Program-made: the position numbers and the translations under genes
Source: Kitasatospora aureofaciens
GTDB taxonomy: Bacteria; Actinomycetota; Actinomycetes; Streptomycetales; Streptomycetaceae
NCBI RefSeq assembly: GCF_001188955.3
Contig: NZ_JPRF03000040.1
Coordinates: 1 to 63,650 of the forward strand
Length of the DNA stretch: 63,650 nucleotides
Direction: 5' to 3'
Part shown: positions 16,187 to 24,778 of the stretch, in pieces
How the letters are laid out: every line of letters begins with the position of its first letter
Numbering within the stretch: the stretch's first letter is position 1
Notes under the pieces: generated by a model
Told to the model about the DNA's origin: nothing
The model's input: the letters and a program-made list of their open reading frames with translations, nothing else
The model's database searches: none

Positions 16187-16888
16187 GTGTCCGATACCCC
16201 GTCACACCCGTCGTCCCCGTCCTCGTCGTCCCCTGCCTCGTCGGCCGCGTCGTCCGCGTCCGCGCATCTGAGCGCCACCGCGGAGGCCTACGACGCCGTG
16301 GCCGTTCGCTACGCCGACCACGTCAAGGACGGCCTGGCCCACCTGCCGCTGGACCGCTCCTTCGTCACCGCCTTCGCCGACCTCGTGCGCGCCGCAGGTC
16401 CCGCCCTGGTGGCCGACCTGGGCTGCGGCCCCGGCTACCTGACCGCCGCCCTGCGGAAGGAGGGCCTGGACGCCTTCGGCATCGACCTGTCGCCCGCCCT
16501 AATCGCCATCGCCCGCCGGACGTACCCGGGCGTTCGCTTCGAGGTCGGCTCGATGGCCGCCCTGGAGACGGCCGACGGCGCGCTGGGCGGCGTGGTGTCC
16601 TGGTACTCGCTCATCCACACCCCGCCCGAGCAACTTCCCTCCTACCTCGCCGAGTTCCGCCGCGTCCTGGCCCCGGGTGGCTACGCCCTGCTGGGCTTCT
16701 TCGAGTCCGAGGGCGCCCCGGTCACCCCCTTCGACCACAAGGTGACCACCGCCTACCGCTGGCCCCTCGACACCCTCGCCGCGCTCGCCGCCGAGGCCGG
16801 CTTCACCGAGACCGCCCGCATGCTGCGCTGCCCCGGCGACGGCGAACGCTTTCGCCGCGGCCATCTCATCCTCCGCGCCGCCGAGTAG
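16187..16888 (+). CDS. Class I SAM-dependent methyltransferase
   Basis: The 233-residue methyltransferase has motif I VADLGCGPGYL (about residue 80), the acidic GIDLSPALI, then SWYSLIHT and LAPGGYALLGFF. The first 35 residues are a Ser/Pro/Ala low-complexity tail. The start is a GTG at 16187 with TAGGGT 8 nt upstream and no Shine-Dalgarno, so it is probably leaderless. The stop directly abuts an IS701-type transposase remnant. The substrate is unknown. Confidence 0.88.
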   Translation: MSDTPSHPSSPSSSSPASSAASSASAHLSATAEAYDAVAVRYADHVKDGLAHLPLDRSFVTAFADLVRAAGPALVADLGCGPGYLTAALRKEGLDAFGIDLSPALIAIARRTYPGVRFEVGSMAALETADGALGGVVSWYSLIHTPPEQLPSYLAEFRRVLAPGGYALLGFFESEGAPVTPFDHKVTTAYRWPLDTLAALAAEAGFTETARMLRCPGDGERFRRGHLILRAAE

Positions 16889-17389
16889 TGCTTTGTTGGG
16901 TCGGGGCTGCTCTTGGCCTGGGTGTTGGCTGGTGGCACGTTGGGCATGCCAGGCGACCAGGAGGTGTTGGCGGGCTCCGACAGCCTGATAGAGGGTCATG
17001 CCCGAGCAGACACTTCGGGGCGGCTCCGGGCCAGGGCCATTGAAGAGACGGGCGGCGGTGACGAGGGCGACGTGGCCATGCCGGCCCGTCCAGGAGCGGC
17101 CTTCGAAGTGGTTCAGGCCCAGGGCGGTCTTCAGCTCGCGGTAGTCGTGCTCGATCCGCCACCGGATCTTCGCCGGTCAGACGGTCGCGTGAACCGTGCC
17201 GCCGGGTGGCCGTGCGGGGCGCCGCCATCCTCGGGAACGCGGTGTCGTCGATCACCCAGGCTTGCGACGTGAGCGCCTGCACAACCAGGTCCCCGATGCG
17301 GGCGCGGACCTCCTCCAGGGCCCAGGTCGAGATGGTGATGAACTGCTGCAGGCGCTGGTGGTCAATGCCGAGGAGATGCGTGCCCACGG
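16889..17389 (-). mobile_element. IS701-family transposase remnant
   Basis: On the minus strand the remnant starts with LLGIDHQRLQQFITISTW and AWVIDDTAFPRMAAP, the N-terminal catalytic region. It then jumps by an internal deletion to RWRIEHDYRELKTALGLNHF and EGRSWTGRHGHVALVTAARL, ending in a frame-shifted ACPTCHQPTP. These are the DDE-domain parts of IS701-type transposases. The first part of the gene and more than half of the catalytic domain are missing. No intact terminal inverted repeats are evident. It cannot transpose on its own. Confidence 0.75.
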
Positions 17390-17570
17390 GTCGTGTCCCG
17401 TGAAGTGGTGTGGTCGTACGTCAACGGTCATAAATTCGGCGGAAGTGCCGCACAGCACCTTCGCGTTGGTGTCGACGGTGAAGTCGGGCGTGGTGCGGGT
17501 CCGGTCCCCCAGGAAACGACAGGCCGCGATCCGGCCCGGACGGATGCGGGAAAAAACTTCGCGCCGACGT

Positions 17571-17598
17571 TGAACCGTTCCCCGGCGGGACTCGTGTG
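17571..17598 (+). promoter_or_regulatory. SigL-type ECF promoter
   Basis: TGAACC at 17571-17576, 16 nt, then CGTGTG at 17593-17598. This matches the consensus described for mycobacterial SigL promoters (TGAACC with CGTgtc). It lies 62 bp before the lipoprotein gene that opens an operon containing an ECF sigma factor of the same type and its anti-sigma factor, so the operon is probably autoregulated. Confidence 0.65.
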
Positions 17599-17660
17599 GA
17601 AGGTGCCCGGGCGAACACCGCCCGGATCGCCAAACACCCACGATCCAGGGGGAGTTCGCC

Positions 17661-18287
17661 ATGCCGAAGTTCGCCACGCCCATGTTCGCCGCGCCCCGGT
17701 TCACCGCGCGCCGGATGCTCGCCGCCACCGGCGTCGCCGTGCTCGCGCTCGCCGCCGGCGCCTGCGGGCCGGACACGGCCGACGGTTCCGGCGGGAGCGC
17801 GGCCACGTCCGCCGCCGTCCCTCCGGCCGCGGCCGCCACGTCGTCAGCCCCGGCCACCGGCGGCACCGGCGGGGTCCGGCTCGTGGCCGTGAAGTCGGCC
17901 ACGCTCGGGCCGGTCGTCACCGACGCCGCCGGCCGGACCCTGTACCGCTTCGACAAGGACACCGCCAAGCCGTCCGCGAGCACCTGCGTCGACGCCTGCG
18001 CCGCGAAGTGGCCGCCGCTCACCGCCCAGGACGCGGTCCAGGTCACCGGAGTGGACTCCGCCCTGGTCGGCAGTGTGGCCCGGCCGGACGGCACGAAGCA
18101 GGTGACCCTCAACGGCTGGCCGCTCTACCGCTTCGCCGGGGACACCGCGGCGGGGCAGACCAACGGGCAGGGTGTCGGCGGCACGTGGTTCGCGAGCACG
18201 CCCGAGGGGAAGAAGGCGCCGGGCACCGCCGGGCAGGCCGCGTCGCCGACCGTCGCGCAGAGCGGCGGCTACTCCGGAGGTTACTGA
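17661..18287 (+). CDS. Lipoprotein with two secreted-repeat (PF03640-type) units
   Basis: The 208-residue protein has a lipobox LAAGAC at about residues 30-35 and an Ala/Ser/Pro linker. It then has two copies of the secreted repeat: VVTDAAGRTLYRFDKDT with CVDACAAKWPPL, and a second with VTLNGWPLYRFAGDTAAG and GGTWFASTPEG. These repeats occur in actinobacterial surface lipoproteins of unknown function, often near redox or sigma-factor genes. GGGGGAG precedes the ATG. It is the first gene of an operon behind a SigL-type promoter. Confidence 0.88.
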   Translation: MPKFATPMFAAPRFTARRMLAATGVAVLALAAGACGPDTADGSGGSAATSAAVPPAAAATSSAPATGGTGGVRLVAVKSATLGPVVTDAAGRTLYRFDKDTAKPSASTCVDACAAKWPPLTAQDAVQVTGVDSALVGSVARPDGTKQVTLNGWPLYRFAGDTAAGQTNGQGVGGTWFASTPEGKKAPGTAGQAASPTVAQSGGYSGGY

Positions 18288-18293
18288 CCTGCT

Positions 18294-19370
18294 GTGCACG
18301 GCGGCGAGGCGGCCGGCGCCGCCTTGCCCGTGCGGGGACCCGTCGCCCAGACTGTCGCGGTGCACCGGAACCGCGATCACCACTGGTCGGGGGGCGTCGC
18401 CCTCCCGGTCGGCGTCCTGCTCTGCCTCGTCCTGGGGCTGTCGCTGTTGGCGCTCCGGTTCCGGCCAGGCGGGCCGGAACAGGCGTCCGCGTTCGTCGAC
18501 ATCACCGCGGTGGCGGCCACCGCGCCCGCGCCGTCGGCCGTCGGCCCGGACGCCTCCGGCGGCTCGTACGCGCAGAACTGCGGACGCAACCAGGAGGGCC
18601 ACCGCAACGCGGACAACGTGGTGGTCTCCCCCGGGACGGTGGGCGGCGCCCACCACGTGCACGACTACGTCGGCAACCTCTCCACGGACGCGGACTCCAC
18701 CGACGACAGCCTCGCCGCGGCCCCGACCACCTGCACCGACGGCGACCGCTCGACGTTCTACTGGCCGGTGCTGCGCCGTACCGACCGCGTTGCCCCGGCG
18801 CCGAGCACCGCCGTGGCGGCCTCCGACGACCCGCACGACGCCCCCGGCGAGATCCTCGCTCCCGAGCGGGTCTCCATCGAGTATCTCGGCAATCCGTGGT
18901 CGAAGGTCGTGCCGATGCCGCGCTTCCTCCGGCTCCTGGAAGGCGACCCGACCGCCGCCACCGACGGCGGCGTCGAGGCCGGCGCCCGCTGGGGCTGTAC
19001 GGGATTCGCCGACCGCACGACCACCGACCGCTACCCGCTCTGCCCCGCCGGCAGCCTGCTCACCCGCACCCTGGACTTCCCCAGCTGCTGGGACGGGCGC
19101 GGCACGGACAGCCCGGGCCACCGCTCCCACGTGCGGTTCCCGTCCGCCGGCGGCCTCTGCCCGCACAGCACCTTCGCGATCCCGCACCTGCGGGTGACCG
19201 TCGGCTACCGCCCTCCCCCGCCCCGGGCCTTCGCCCTGGACGCCTTCCCCGAGCAGCGGCACAGCCCGCTCACCGACCACGCCGTGTACATCGGCCTGAT
19301 GACCGACCGGCAGATGGCCTCCGTGGTGGCCTGCCTGAACGAGAACCGCACCTGTCGGGAATCCGGTTGA
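18294..19370 (+). CDS. DUF1996 domain secreted/membrane-anchored protein
   Basis: The 358-residue protein has an N-terminal membrane segment (GVALPVGVLLCLVLGLSLLAL, about residues 33-53) and then an extracellular DUF1996 domain. Recognisable blocks are GGAHHVHDYVGN, CTDGDRSTFYWPVL, LDFPSCWDGRGTDSPGH and SHVRFPSAGGLCPH. The GTG start is 6 bp after the preceding lipoprotein stop, so the two are translationally close. Members are secreted proteins of unknown function. Confidence 0.85.
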   Translation: MHGGEAAGAALPVRGPVAQTVAVHRNRDHHWSGGVALPVGVLLCLVLGLSLLALRFRPGGPEQASAFVDITAVAATAPAPSAVGPDASGGSYAQNCGRNQEGHRNADNVVVSPGTVGGAHHVHDYVGNLSTDADSTDDSLAAAPTTCTDGDRSTFYWPVLRRTDRVAPAPSTAVAASDDPHDAPGEILAPERVSIEYLGNPWSKVVPMPRFLRLLEGDPTAATDGGVEAGARWGCTGFADRTTTDRYPLCPAGSLLTRTLDFPSCWDGRGTDSPGHRSHVRFPSAGGLCPHSTFAIPHLRVTVGYRPPPPRAFALDAFPEQRHSPLTDHAVYIGLMTDRQMASVVACLNENRTCRESG

Positions 19371-19427
19371 ACCGGACGGCCGCCGCGCACGTGCTGGACG
19401 TGGTACCCGACGACGGAGGAATGGCGG

Positions 19428-19988
19428 ATGGCGAGGACACGACCGGGCGGGCCGCAGGACGCCGCCGACGAGGCACTGATCCGAACGCTCTACGAGCAGC
19501 ACGGCGGGGCACTGCTCGCCTACGCCGTCCGGCTCACCGGTGACCGCGCGGCGGCCGAGGACGCCGTGCAGGAGACGCTGATCCGGGCCTGGCGCAATCC
19601 CGAGGCGCTGACCGAGGCCCGGGGATCGGTGCGCGGCTGGCTGCTGACCGTGGAGCGCAACCTGATCACCGACCGGTTCCGGGCCCGGGCCGCACGACCG
19701 GCCGAGGTGGCGGAGGTCTCCGAGGCGACGGCCACCGTGCCGGTCGAACGCGACCACGCCGAGGGCGTGGTGGAGACGCTGGTGATGTCGCAGGCGCTGG
19801 ACCGCCTCTCGCCCGAACACCGTGACGTGCTGCGCTCGATCTACTTCCAGCGGCTGTCGGTCACCGAGGCCGCGGAGCAACTCGGCATACCCGCCGGGAC
19901 GGTCAAGTCCCGCGCGCACTACGCGCTCCGGGCGCTCCGGCGCTCGTACACCGACAGGACGGGGACGTGGCAGGAGGTGTCGGTGTGA
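19428..19988 (+). CDS. ECF sigma factor (SigL/SigK-like)
   Basis: The 186-residue ECF sigma factor has region 2 (AAAEDAVQETLIRAWRNPEAL) and region 4 (LSPEHRDVLRSIYFQRLSVT, AAEQLGIPAGTVKSRAHYAL). Its closest well-known relatives are the SigL/SigK type partnered with zinc-binding anti-sigma factors. GGAGGA at 19415-19420 serves the ATG at 19428. Its stop overlaps the GTG of the next gene in a GTGA arrangement, coupling sigma and anti-sigma synthesis. Confidence 0.92.
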   Translation: MARTRPGGPQDAADEALIRTLYEQHGGALLAYAVRLTGDRAAAEDAVQETLIRAWRNPEALTEARGSVRGWLLTVERNLITDRFRARAARPAEVAEVSEATATVPVERDHAEGVVETLVMSQALDRLSPEHRDVLRSIYFQRLSVTEAAEQLGIPAGTVKSRAHYALRALRRSYTDRTGTWQEVSV

Positions 19989-20806
19989 CCAGGGACGACG
20001 CGGGTACGGGCGGCATGGGCACGGAAGACGTGAACACGAACGGTACGGGCGCGGACGGCACGGGCGCCGAGGGTACGGGCCCGGTGCCGCCCGAGCGGAT
20101 CGCCGAACTCGTCGGCGCCCACGTGCTGGGTGTGCTGGATCCGGACGAGTCGGCGGCGGTCGAAGGGCACCTGGCCGACTGCCCCGCTTGCCGACAGGAG
20201 GTGGCCGAGTTGCGGGAGCTGGAGACCGTCCTGGGCGAGGTGCCGCCCGAGCTGCTGGTGGACGGCCCGCCCACGGGCGGTGACCTGCTGCTGCAGCGCA
20301 CCCTGCGGCAGGCACGGGCGGAACGCGGAGCGTCGCTGGTCCGGCGCCGGACCCGGATCGGCATGGTCGCGGCCGTCGCGGCGGCGGCGGCGCTGGTCCT
20401 CGGGATCGCGGTGGGCCGCGGTACGGTCACCGCACCGCCGGTGGCCGCCGGCCCAGCCCCGACCGCAGCGCCGACCGCGACCGTCACCCCGCCGCCGGCC
20501 GGGACCAGGACCGGCTCCGTGACGGATCCGGCCACCGGTGCCCGCATGACGCTGACGATGACCCCGGCCATGGGCTGGGTGCGGGTGAACGCTGCGGTCA
20601 CCGGAATCCCGGCCGGCCAGCGCTGCCACCTGGTGGTCAACGCCAGGGGCGGGGCGACGGCGGACGCGGGCAGCTGGCTGGTCTCCGCTGTCGGCGCCAA
20701 GTCCGGGACCACGCTGGACGGTTCGGCGATCGTCTCGCCGGACGACGTGGTCTCCGTGTCGGTCGTCAACGAGTCCGGGCAGACCTTCGTGACGGTCCCG
20801 GTGTAG
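19985..20806 (+). CDS. Zinc-binding anti-sigma factor (RslA/RskA-like)
   Basis: The 273-residue membrane protein has a cytoplasmic ZAS-type zinc motif EGHLADCPACR (His-x3-Cys-x2-Cys), a single membrane segment (MVAAVAAAAALVLGIAVG, about residues 126-143), and an extracytoplasmic RskA-like domain. It should hold the co-encoded sigma factor at the membrane and release it on an external or redox signal. The first 30 residues contain Thr/Gly repeats (NGTGADGTGAEGTG). The start GTG overlaps the sigma stop codon. Confidence 0.9.
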   Translation: MTRDDAGTGGMGTEDVNTNGTGADGTGAEGTGPVPPERIAELVGAHVLGVLDPDESAAVEGHLADCPACRQEVAELRELETVLGEVPPELLVDGPPTGGDLLLQRTLRQARAERGASLVRRRTRIGMVAAVAAAAALVLGIAVGRGTVTAPPVAAGPAPTAAPTATVTPPPAGTRTGSVTDPATGARMTLTMTPAMGWVRVNAAVTGIPAGQRCHLVVNARGGATADAGSWLVSAVGAKSGTTLDGSAIVSPDDVVSVSVVNESGQTFVTVPV

Positions 20807-20815
20807 GGCCCCGCC

Positions 20816-20842
20816 GCCCGCCGGACCCGAGGTCCGGCGGGC
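20816..20842 (+). terminator. Hairpin terminator of the sigma/anti-sigma operon
   Basis: GCCCGCCGGACC at 20816-20827 and GGTCCGGCGGGC at 20831-20842 form a perfect 12-bp stem with a 3-nt loop, 9 bp after the anti-sigma stop. There is no U tract, as is common in actinobacteria. It lies between convergent genes and may work in both directions. Confidence 0.75.
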
Positions 20843-20902
20843 GGGGCAGGCCCCGGCGCCACCCCCGGCGCCCCGCCACCTCCCCGGCCGGGCCGGGCGC
20901 CG

Positions 20903-21667
20903 TTACGCGACGCCGTCCTGCCACCACCAGAAGCCCGAGCCGTAGTTGCCGTGCTCGACCCGGCTGTCCACGTGCTGCCACGAGACGGTGTAGGTCTCCA
21001 GGCCGGAGAAGCCGCAGGTCTCGGCGATCCGGTAGACGGAGAGCGTCGACAGGCCGGAGACGGCGATGTCGGCGGCGACCCCGTCGGTGTGCATGGAGTT
21101 CGACGCCCCGCCGACCTGGGCGTTGTACGAGGTGCTGCGGAAGCCGGAGTTGACGGTGATCGCGTGGCCGCCGGCCTTCTTCCGCAGCGCCTCCAGCTTG
21201 TACATGGTGCGGCGCACGTTCTCCTGCACCTCGCCGGAGCCGACGTTGCCGCCGCCGAAGCCCGAGCCGTCGTGGCTGGTGAACTCCGACCAGTCGAAGT
21301 GGGCCGTGGAACCGTCCGACTTCTCCAGCGAGTTGAGCACGCCGAAGGTCTGCGGTCCGGCGACGCCGTCGGCGCTCAGCCCGTACGCGGCCTGGAACCG
21401 GCGCACGGCGGCGGCGGTGCCGGGCCCGAAGGAGCCGTCCACCGCCACGTAGGTCTGCGAGGCGGAGTCGGCGGCCCAGCCCGCGACGCGGATCTGCAGC
21501 TCGGCGACGGCGGCACCGGAGGAGCCCTGGCCGAGCGGGCCGGACCACCCGTAGGCCGCCGCGGGCCCGGCCAGGCCGACCTCGGCGACCGCGGCGAGCC
21601 CGGCCGCGGCCACGACCCCGGTGCCGTAGCGCAGGATTGAACGGCGGTCGAGGGAAGATCTGTTCAT
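20903..21667 (-). CDS. Tat-exported D-Ala-D-Ala carboxypeptidase (peptidase M15) with PG-binding domain
   Basis: The 254-residue protein has a Tat signal (DRRSILRYGTG then a hydrophobic stretch, cleavage near AAA-YG) and a peptidoglycan-binding type 1 domain (GSSGAAVAELQIRVAGW, VDGSFGPGTAAAVRRFQ, about residues 45-110). It ends in an M15_3 peptidase domain with zinc motif SMHTDGVAADI and SWQHVDSR. It probably trims peptide cross-links in the cell wall. AAGGA precedes the ATG. The start overlaps the stop of a LysR remnant. Confidence 0.92.
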   Translation of the reverse strand: MNRSSLDRRSILRYGTGVVAAAGLAAVAEVGLAGPAAAYGWSGPLGQGSSGAAVAELQIRVAGWAADSASQTYVAVDGSFGPGTAAAVRRFQAAYGLSADGVAGPQTFGVLNSLEKSDGSTAHFDWSEFTSHDGSGFGGGNVGSGEVQENVRRTMYKLEALRKKAGGHAITVNSGFRSTSYNAQVGGASNSMHTDGVAADIAVSGLSTLSVYRIAETCGFSGLETYTVSWQHVDSRVEHGNYGSGFWWWQDGVA

Positions 21668-22005
21668 GTCCTGATCCTTCGAGGAGTTCGAACGGGTCGG
21701 GTACGGTGCATGATCAGCGGTGCCGGCTCCACGGTGCCCGTTCGGCCCGCCGGAGTGCGGCCCGCCGCCCCCGGGAGGAGTTCGGCGCGGCGCTCGGCGA
21801 CTTCGCGGTGCAGGGTGTCACGGACGGCGCGCACGGCGGGGTGGGTGACGGCCTCGCGCCGGACGGCCAGGGTGATCGGCAGGCGGATGTCGACCTCGTC
21901 AGCCAGCAGGCGGCGCAGCCCGGCCCGCCCGGTCAGGAAGGCGGGGAGGACGCCGATGCCGGCACCCAGGCGGGTGGCTTCGGGCCCGTCACAGTGGTTC
22001 GCCAC
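21664..22005 (-). pseudogene. LysR-type regulator C-terminal remnant
   Basis: The frame reads ATRLGAGIGVLPAFLTGRAG and DEVDIRLPITLAVRREAVTH, the last third of a LysR substrate-binding domain. The DNA-binding domain and two thirds of the protein are absent, and the frame then continues about 40 residues beyond the usual end. Its TGA overlaps the ATG of the carboxypeptidase gene. It is a 5'-truncated remnant, normally about 300 residues. Confidence 0.7.
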
Positions 22006-22194
22006 GTGCCCGGGCGTGACGTTTCTCGCGGTGGTCTGTTCCTTACACCGGATCCGCCGAGGCGCACGCCCGGTCCGGGTTCCGGCTAGGTGCGGAGCCT
22101 GACGGCATACTCGCTGGTCGTGGGGCCTGTGCGTGGCCCTGGCCCCGGCTCCCGCGGTGCAGCGAGGGGCCTGGCCAGCGAATGTGCCGAGCGG

Positions 22195-22241
22195 CCGGGC
22201 CCCCGGCTCTGCCCCGGTGAAAGGGGCAGGGCCGGGCCCGC
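22195..22241 (-). terminator. Hairpin downstream of the EF-G paralogue
   Basis: CCCGGCTCTGCCCC and GGGGCAGGGCCGGG pair with one mismatch around the loop GGTGAAA. It lies just after the stop codon of the EF-G-like gene and probably terminates its transcript. Confidence 0.65.
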
Positions 22242-22244
22242 GGG

Positions 22245-24383
22245 TCAGCCGACCGGTGTCGGCGCCGGAGCGTAGCCGGCTGGGCGGGTGGTGAAGGTGC
22301 CGCGGCCCTGGGTGCGGCTGCGCAGGCGACTCGCGTAGCCGAAGAGTTCGGCCAGCGGCACCAGTGCTTCGACCTGGGCCGTGCCGCCGTGGCCACCGTT
22401 TCCGCCGTGGCCGGTGTGGCCGGTGGTGGTGGTCTGGACGGTGGCGCGGCGGGCGGCGAGGTCCCCGAGGACGGCTCCGAAGGCGTCCTCGGGCACGGTG
22501 ACGGTCACCTGCGCGAGCGGTTCCAGCAGGTGCAGCCGGGATACCCGCAGTGCTTCCCGCAGGCCCAGGCGGGCGGCGGTGCGGAAGGCGAGTTCGGAGG
22601 AGTCCTTGGGGTGGGTGGCGCCGTCGGTCAGGGTGACGGTGAGGCCGGTGACGGGGTGGCCGCCGAGCGGGCCCTCGGTGAGGGCGTCGCGGCAGCCGGC
22701 CTCGACGGCCTGCACGTATTCGCGCGGCACCTGTGCGCCGGTGACGGCGGAGGTGAAGGTGAAGCCGTCGACGGCGGGCACCAGGTCGAGGACGAGGTGG
22801 GCGAACTGGCCTGCGCCACCGTCCTGTTTGGCGTGCCGGTAGGTGAAGTTGCTCACGCCTTCGACGAGGGCTTCGCGCAGGGCGACCTGGGGTGCTCCCA
22901 CGACGGCTTCGACGCCGGCTTCACGGCGTATCTTCTCCACGGCGACCTCCAGGTGCAGTTCGCCCAGTCCGGACAGGGTGCGCTGGCCGGTGTCGGGGTC
23001 GGTGGCCAGGCGCAGGGAGGGGTCCTCCTCGGTGAGGCGGGCGAGGGCGGCGGTGAGCTTGTCGGTGTCGGCGGCGCGGCGGGCTTCGACGGCGACGGTG
23101 ACGACGGGTTCGGCGCTCACGGGTGCCTCCAGGAGGACGGGGTGGTCGGGGTCGCACAGGGTGGCGCCGACGCGGACGGTCTTGGGGCCGATGACGGCGA
23201 CGATGTCGCCGGCCAGGGCGTGGTCGATCTCGGTGTGGCGCCCGGCCATCACGCGCAGGATGCGGGCGATGCGCTCCGGACGGCCGGTGGCCGCGTCCAG
23301 GACGGTGTCGCCCTTGCGCAGGGTGCCGGAGTACAGACGCAGGTAGGTGAGACGCCCGGTGGGTGCGGCGCTCACCTTGAACGCCAGGGCGGTCAGGGGC
23401 TGTTGAGGGTCGGCGCCGCACTGCCCGTCCCGGCCTGCGGGCGGCGCGGACGGTGCGGGCGGCGCGGACGGTGCGGGCGACGCGGACGGTGCGGGCGGGG
23501 TGTCCAGGGGTGAGGGCAGGTAGGCGACGGCGGCGTCCAGGAGGGGTTCGATGCCGCGGTTGCGGTAGGCGGAGCCGCCGAGAACGACCACGGCCTCGCC
23601 GCTGCGGGTGAGGTCGCGCAGGGCGGCGGCGAGGGTGGCAGGGCTGAGGGATCCGTGGGTGCAGTACTCCTCCAGGGCCCGGGGGTCGAGTTCGGCCACC
23701 GCCTCTTCCAGGGCCTGGCGGCGGGCGGCGGTGTGGTCGGCGAGGTCTGCGGGGACGGGGCCCTCGGCGAGGGTGCCCTCGTCGTCCCAGATCAGGGCGC
23801 GATGGTGGACGAGGTCGACGACGCCGGTGAAGGCGTCCTCGGCGCCGATGGGCAGGTGGACGGCGAGCGGGCGGGGGTGCAGGCGTTCGCGAATGGAGGC
23901 GACGGCGGCATCCAGGTCGGCTCCGGGGCGGTCGAGCTTGTTGACGAAGGCGATGCGGGGCACACCGTGGCGTTCGGCCTGGCGCCACACCGACTCGCTC
24001 TGCGGCTCGACGCCGGCGACGGCGTCGAACACGGCGACGGCGCCGTCCAGGACGCGCAGGCAGCGTTCGACCTCGTCGGCGAAGTCGACGTGGCCGGGGG
24101 TGTCGATGAGGTTGATCCGGTGCCCGGCCCAGGCGCAGCTGACGGCGGCGGCGAAGATGGTGATGCCGCGGTCGCGTTCCTGGGGGTCGAAGTCGGTGAC
24201 GGTGGTACCGGTGTGGACTTCGCCGCGCTTGTGCGTGGCACCGGTGAGGTAGAGGATCCGTTCGGTGACGGTGGTCTTGCCGGCGTCGACGTGGGCGAGG
24301 ATGCCGAGGTTGCGGACGGCGGCGATACCGGCAGTGGTGCCGGCGGCGGTGGTGGTGCGGATGGTGGTGGTGTCGGTGCGCAT
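22245..24383 (-). CDS. fusA2: Elongation factor G paralogue
   Basis: The 712-residue translational GTPase has all five EF-G domains: G1 AHVDAGKTT (about residues 30-38), RDRGITI, DTPGHVDF and NKLD, then domains II-V ending with the RTQGRGTF loop. No ribosomal-protein genes flank it, so it is a second EF-G for ribosome rescue, stress or antibiotic tolerance rather than the str-operon copy. Two insertions stand out: a PSAPPAPSAPPA segment from an 18-bp repeat copied three times (23443-23496), and a Gly/His-rich GHTGHGGNGGHGG near the C terminus. The start at 24383 is chosen from homology. The leader is unusually long. Confidence 0.92.
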   Translation of the reverse strand: MRTDTTTIRTTTAAGTTAGIAAVRNLGILAHVDAGKTTVTERILYLTGATHKRGEVHTGTTVTDFDPQERDRGITIFAAAVSCAWAGHRINLIDTPGHVDFADEVERCLRVLDGAVAVFDAVAGVEPQSESVWRQAERHGVPRIAFVNKLDRPGADLDAAVASIRERLHPRPLAVHLPIGAEDAFTGVVDLVHHRALIWDDEGTLAEGPVPADLADHTAARRQALEEAVAELDPRALEEYCTHGSLSPATLAAALRDLTRSGEAVVVLGGSAYRNRGIEPLLDAAVAYLPSPLDTPPAPSASPAPSAPPAPSAPPAGRDGQCGADPQQPLTALAFKVSAAPTGRLTYLRLYSGTLRKGDTVLDAATGRPERIARILRVMAGRHTEIDHALAGDIVAVIGPKTVRVGATLCDPDHPVLLEAPVSAEPVVTVAVEARRAADTDKLTAALARLTEEDPSLRLATDPDTGQRTLSGLGELHLEVAVEKIRREAGVEAVVGAPQVALREALVEGVSNFTYRHAKQDGGAGQFAHLVLDLVPAVDGFTFTSAVTGAQVPREYVQAVEAGCRDALTEGPLGGHPVTGLTVTLTDGATHPKDSSELAFRTAARLGLREALRVSRLHLLEPLAQVTVTVPEDAFGAVLGDLAARRATVQTTTTGHTGHGGNGGHGGTAQVEALVPLAELFGYASRLRSRTQGRGTFTTRPAGYAPAPTPVG

Positions 24384-24690
24384 GGCCCGGTTGCCTTTCG
24401 AAGGGCGGTACTTGCGGGGTGGGCGCGCGATTGACACAGTGCCGCCGGGCACATCTTGGACTGACTGATCGTCAGATATCCGGTCGAGAAGGGACCGTGC
24501 CGCACGAGGGAACGCGAAGGAACGCGGGGAGGCGGACGGTCAGGCGGTGGCGGCGCTGCTCCGGTGCCGGCCGCGCAGCGGGCACCGGAGGGGCGGGGAC
24601 ACCAGGATCACCTCGTACCGCGACGCGGGAGAGGGGGCGGCGGCGCTGTGCTTCGGCATGGCCGCTGCGCCCCCTCTCTGTGTGCTCTCG
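24384..24690 (-). promoter_or_regulatory. Long leader with possible 39-codon uORF and large hairpin
   Basis: The minus strand upstream of the EF-G paralogue has no supported full gene for nearly 400 nt. It contains a 39-codon ORF at 24540-24659 (start MPKHSAAAPSP, end RHRSSAATA). Its start lies in the loop of an 11-bp perfect stem, extending to about 15 bp with a bulge (24629-24639 with 24668-24678). An uORF coupled to a hairpin ahead of a ribosome-acting GTPase resembles attenuation leaders of antibiotic-inducible genes. The regulatory role is inference. Confidence 0.4.
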
Positions 24691-24778
24691 CGTGCCGGTA
24701 CGGTCGTTGGGCGTCCGCACCTCGGGGTGCGGCCGCGTGGCGAGTGTAGGGGGGTCGGGCCCGGCGGGGCCACGGGAT

